From Adiantum capillus-veneris (taxonomy: Eukaryota; Streptophyta; Polypodiopsida; Polypodiales; Pteridaceae), in NCBI GenBank assembly GCA_014529385.2, contig JABFUD020000395.1:32501-62915 (forward strand): a stretch of 30,415 bases of DNA, in the 5' to 3' direction. Made by a program: the position numbers and the translations under genes. The notes below the pieces were generated by a model. That model worked only from the letters and a program-made list of their open reading frames with translations, was not told where the DNA came from and ran no database searches. This document shows, piece by piece, positions 29,290-30,415 of this stretch; positions within the stretch are counted from its first letter, which is position 1, and each line of letters opens with the position of its first letter.

Positions 29290-30415
29290 TATGGTGACTG
29301 TGGAGAGCACGACAGCTTTGAGAGCTTCGAGGCGATAGCTCGCTCGCTCTCGACGGTGGTGTTCGATCACGGAGTTTCACGGAGAGCGATTTTAGCTTGA
29401 GGAGCATTGTCTTTGGAGCTTAGGAGCTTGGTGTGGTCAAGCTTGGTTGAGGAGGCGGTTGCGGCTTCCTTGGTGAGAGGAGCTTTTGAGCTCAATGGAG
29501 CTCGTTAGAGAAGTGCTCGGTGGAGGAGAGCTTGACATTCGAGTGCTTGGATGCTATTGTGGTAGAGCTCTTGCGTTGGAGCTTGAATTGAGAGGACATT
29601 GCATCACGTAGAGTGGAGCAGGAGCAGGTTCAAGACAGTGTGCAGCTCGTTTTTGCCATTTTCGGGCTCTAAAACGCAGTTTTTTGCGTAGCTCCGTCAA
29701 ACAGAGTCAGATCTACATGATCCAAGAGTCTAGGTCAGGGTTTTGGCACGCTCCGGACGCGATGGTGATGTCTATTTGCTGAAATTTTGCTTTGAATTAT
29801 AGCAGGTACAGCAGTAGGTTTATTTGTGCACTTTTGGGTCCCAAAAACACTGTTTTTGGTATATCTCACACACACGGAGTATTTTCTGCAACAACCAGTA
29901 AATTCATAGGTGTACACAGGTTTTTGGATATGCATTTGTCCAGAGAGCCACTCATGCGAGAGTGAGCTATGTTGCCATGGTCTTGGCGGTCTATGTATAC
30001 CATATATGGATTTGTGTATTTGTTTGTGGCTGAGATTATTTGAGATTTGGCTCAATTTGTAGAAGAAACTCTATTGGATTTTATCCAGGTTCTCGCCATA
30101 GCTTCTACGTATCCGTAGGTTGCTCTTTGACGGTTTAGTGTGGTTGAGTTTACTCCCACTTTGACAGTGATTTTCAATCATCATTTGGTTGGAGTTTGGA
30201 GTCACTTGTGTATGCCCTTGTGTGCGGTATTTCGCATTGCGCATAGCGACAGATCTTGCAAGGTTTTGCGAAATGTTGCTATAGTTATCTGGCCAGACAT
30301 TGGTCATCGATTGAAAGTAATTTGGCAGCATTCATCACTCACATGTATGTCATTTGAGTTCCGTTGAGTTGTACTCCGGCAAGAGCGGGTATGCTCATAT
30401 GTATGACTTTGTGAA
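29290..30415 (+). other. Leader of the rightmost LTR element
   Basis: Over 1.1 kb with no convincing ORF. It is rich in GAGCTT and GAGGAG words at 29300-29640, then AT-rich. No gag is reached before the window ends. Confidence 0.5.

Overview
The window looks like nuclear DNA of a land plant. It is AT-rich and intron-bearing, with GT-AG introns and no bacterial gene organisation. It is dominated by nested LTR retrotransposons whose primer binding sites match initiator tRNA-Met and tRNA-Asp, as is usual in plants. I cannot settle the lineage from the sequence. About 2.5 kb at the left end holds host-type coding sequence; most of the rest is transposable element.

Layout. (1) 1-655: two short coding fragments, one like a Ulp1/C48 SUMO-protease exon and one like the C-terminal half of an FCP1/SCP-type HAD phosphatase, then a (GA)n microsatellite. 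(2) 879-2322, minus strand: an unrecognised two-exon gene with a Ser/Arg-rich N-terminus. Its intron carries a decayed tandem copy of its own 3' splice-site region. (3) 2695-12442, minus strand: the 5' part of an old Ty3/gypsy-type element, called X here. It has a truncated 5' LTR, a tRNA-Asp-type PBS, a 2-kb leader with repeated palindromes, and a broken gag. (4) 3856-9374: a non-autonomous LTR element (163-bp LTRs, TSD ATCAT, PBS, PPT, no recognisable protein) inserted in X's gag. (5) 12443-14606: about 2.2 kb that I could not identify. (6) 14607-15186 plus 25776-28017, plus strand: one degenerate Lys/Glu/Gln-rich, coiled-coil-like reading frame, followed by a polypurine tract and a full-length 928-bp X LTR (28055-28982). 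I read this as the 3' part of an X element carrying an extra 3' ORF. (7) 15187-25770, minus strand: a 10.6-kb Ty3/gypsy chromovirus with TSD TAGCA that splits that ORF. It has one Gag-Pol frame, broken by five stops and one deletion. (8) 24044-25363: a 1320-bp inverted-repeat element flanked by TTAA, inside the chromovirus 5' LTR, which also has an internal duplication of about 430 bp. (9) 28983-30415: the right end of another, iMet-primed LTR followed by its leader.

Insertion order inferred from nesting: the LTR whose end lies at 29275 and the X copies are oldest. The 163-bp-LTR element then entered X gag and the chromovirus entered the X 3' ORF. The chromovirus 5' LTR duplicated internally, and the TTAA element landed in the second copy last. 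No autonomous element is intact. The features most worth a second look are the TTAA element with paired subterminal palindromes, the X 3' ORF, the palindrome array in the X leader, the head-to-head complementary halves of X, and the uniformly C-to-T-compatible nonsense mutations of the chromovirus.
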